Shown one piece after another: positions 62,710 through 64,000 of a DNA stretch of 64,000 bases. The stretch's first letter is position 1. Each line of letters starts with the position of its first letter. The translations under genes and the position numbers were made by a program. The notes beneath the pieces were generated by a model that did not search any database, was not told the DNA's origin, and saw only the letters and a program-made list of their open reading frames with translations. Source of the stretch: Pigmentiphaga aceris (GTDB lineage: Bacteria > Pseudomonadota > Gammaproteobacteria > Burkholderiales > Burkholderiaceae_B). The DNA lies in contig NZ_CP043046.1 in the NCBI RefSeq assembly GCF_008119665.1, forward strand, positions 1,240,001-1,304,000, given 5' to 3'.

Positions 62710-64000
62710 TCAACTTGAGGCCGTATCCCCCGGGGCATTGTCGCCTTCCTGACCAGACAACTCGGGACGCAGATCCAGCCAGACCAGACGCATCGCTGGA
62801 TCATCGGTATCCGGGTCATTGCGGAATCCCAGTCGCTTCATCAGCTTGTGCATGGGCGAATTGCTGGCCAGCACAAATCCTTCGATGCGTCGCAGCCCCT
62901 GGTGTCTGGCGGCCGAAATGATGGTGCGCATCAGCTGTACACCCAGACCACGGCCCTGCCAGTCATCGCCCAGCACCAACGCGTACTCTGCACTTTCGCC
63001 ATCCGGGTTGCGCAGATAACGCGCAACGCCAATGATGATCTCGCGCAGTTGTTCAGGGTGCGCAGGGTCGGGTTGGCGCACTGTGGCCACCAGCGCAAGT
63101 TCGCGGTCGTAATCGATCTGCGTATAACGCGTCAGCATGCGGGGCGACAGCTCGCGCATCGCCGAAATGAAGCGCATGTAACGCGTGTGGGCAGACAACT
63201 GACGCGTGAAGTCCTGCAAGGGTTGCGCGTCTTCGGGCCGGATCGGGCGGATGGTGTAAGGCTGGCCATCAGGAAACACGGCATGGCTGACCAGCCGCGC
63301 CGGGTAGGGGTGAATCGCCATGTGCGCGAAGTCCTGACCCCGATCTGTGGTCGAGGGTTCTGGGCACACCGTGATGCGACAGTCGGCAGCAATCACGCCG
63401 TCTTCCGTCAGCATGATGGGATCGATCGACAGTGACTGGATGTCCGGCAATGCGCAGGCAATTTCCGATACTCGCAGCAGCAAGTCTTCCAACTGGGCCA
63501 GTGCCGCAGGGGTAACCATGGGCATTTCGGACTGCCGCCACGCGCGTGCCCGTTCGATCAGCCGATGGGCCAGGAACCCGTTCAAGGGCGGTAGTTCCAG
63601 ACCACGCTCCATGCCGACTTCGGCCTGACTGCCACCGCTGCCGAAACGAATCACCGGGCCGAACAAGGGGTCGCGCACGATGCCTGCCGATACCTTGACA
63701 GCCCCTGGCGCACCGGCCATGCCTTGCACCGTAATGCCCAGCATGCGCGCCGACGGTGCAGCTGCGCTGGCGGTCACCAACATGCGCTGGAATGCCGTGA
63801 CCAACTCATTGGTATTGCGGATGTCCAGGTGAACACCGCGCACCGACGACTTGCGCTCGATATCGGGCGAGGCAATCTTGATGGCGATCGGAAAGCCGAT
63901 CTGCTGCGCGGCAATTACCGCTTCCGAGGTGGTACGCGCCAGAATCGCCTGCACCACAGGAATGCGGAACGCGGCCAGCAAGGCTTTGCCTTCCGGTTCG
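62710..64000 (-). CDS. Pat-like ATP-grasp / GNAT acetyltransferase (5' end outside window)
   Basis: The C-terminal 430 or so residues of a protein whose frame runs off the right edge of the window; the N-terminal CoA-binding and ligase parts are outside. Visible order: ATP-grasp domain typical of ADP-forming acetyl-CoA synthetase beta subunits (IPVVQAILARTTSEAVIAAQQIGFPIAIKI, GAVKVSAGIVRDPLFGPVIRFGSGG), then a GNAT domain (YTIRPIRPEDAQPL, LVLGDDWQGRGLGVQLM) at about the last 170 residues. This is the layout of Pat/YfiQ lysine acetyltransferases that tune acetyl-CoA synthetase. No domain is broken in the visible part. Confidence 0.9.
   Translation of the reverse strand, partial: EPEGKALLAAFRIPVVQAILARTTSEAVIAAQQIGFPIAIKIASPDIERKSSVRGVHLDIRNTNELVTAFQRMLVTASAAAPSARMLGITVQGMAGAPGAVKVSAGIVRDPLFGPVIRFGSGGSQAEVGMERGLELPPLNGFLAHRLIERARAWRQSEMPMVTPAALAQLEDLLLRVSEIACALPDIQSLSIDPIMLTEDGVIAADCRITVCPEPSTTDRGQDFAHMAIHPYPARLVSHAVFPDGQPYTIRPIRPEDAQPLQDFTRQLSAHTRYMRFISAMRELSPRMLTRYTQIDYDRELALVATVRQPDPAHPEQLREIIIGVARYLRNPDGESAEYALVLGDDWQGRGLGVQLMRTIISAARHQGLRRIEGFVLASNSPMHKLMKRLGFRNDPDTDDPAMRLVWLDLRPELSGQEGDNAPGDTASS

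Overview
This window looks like the chromosome of a GC-rich betaproteobacterium, most likely order Burkholderiales and family Alcaligenaceae (Bordetella/Achromobacter relatives). This is inferred from gene content: a Bordetella-like FhaC/FhaB two-partner secretion pair, a double-length UvrA, a PepSY/DUF3649/DUF3325 iron-uptake operon, and the gloB-methyltransferase-rnhA-dnaQ neighbourhood. No phage, insertion sequence, CRISPR array or rRNA was seen. Both ends cut through a gene.

Layout. 1-4360: end of a TonB-dependent siderophore receptor and a PepSY/DUF3649/DUF3325 membrane operon. 4499-6892: a STAS protein, then pabB and a pabC-like gene (p-aminobenzoate) on the minus strand. 7145-12934: a 1929-residue tandem UvrA. 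13389-13517: a tiny basic protein with its own terminator. 13680-16893: creatininase family, MltD and GloB on the minus strand. 16892-23533: methyltransferase, rnhA, an RND efflux pair, dnaQ and tRNA-Val(CAC). 24157-34761: a TpsB/TpsA two-partner secretion system whose 2912-residue TpsA ends in eight 23-residue Pro/Ala repeats and has no toxin domain. 34892-43752: alpha/beta hydrolase, many small envelope or stress proteins (two BON, two DUF1328, Pro-rich, hydrophilic), the ergothioneine genes egtD-egtB, a BrkB-family protein and an AsmA protein. 43976-47558: two glycosyltransferases, a PAP2 phosphatase and a DUF2334 deacetylase-like protein. 47577-54572: rpoN (sigma-54), a secreted phospholipase D/cardiolipin synthase, and two sigma-54 activators, with DUF883 and other small proteins. 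54577-64000: topoisomerase IB, a glycine-zipper protein, a hybrid histidine kinase, a DJ-1/PfpI protein, small acidic and Cys-repeat proteins, a DUF442-type phosphatase, a GlxA-type regulator with an isochorismatase-type hydrolase, and part of a Pat-like ATP-grasp/GNAT protein.

Main result of the hunt. Several small stress-type genes scattered between about 36.7 and 60.5 kb are preceded by sites matching the sigma-54 -24/-12 consensus (TGGCACG-N4-TTGCW, with GG and GC exactly 10 bases apart). The five best lie before the phospholipase D gene, DUF883, the 83-residue/PfpI pair, the minus-strand BON lipoprotein and the Cys-repeat/acidic pair. Six weaker candidates lie before other genes of the same region. 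The window also encodes sigma-54 and two activators, so I propose a locally concentrated RpoN-dependent envelope/general stress regulon. The promoter matches are seen in the sequence; the regulon is inference.
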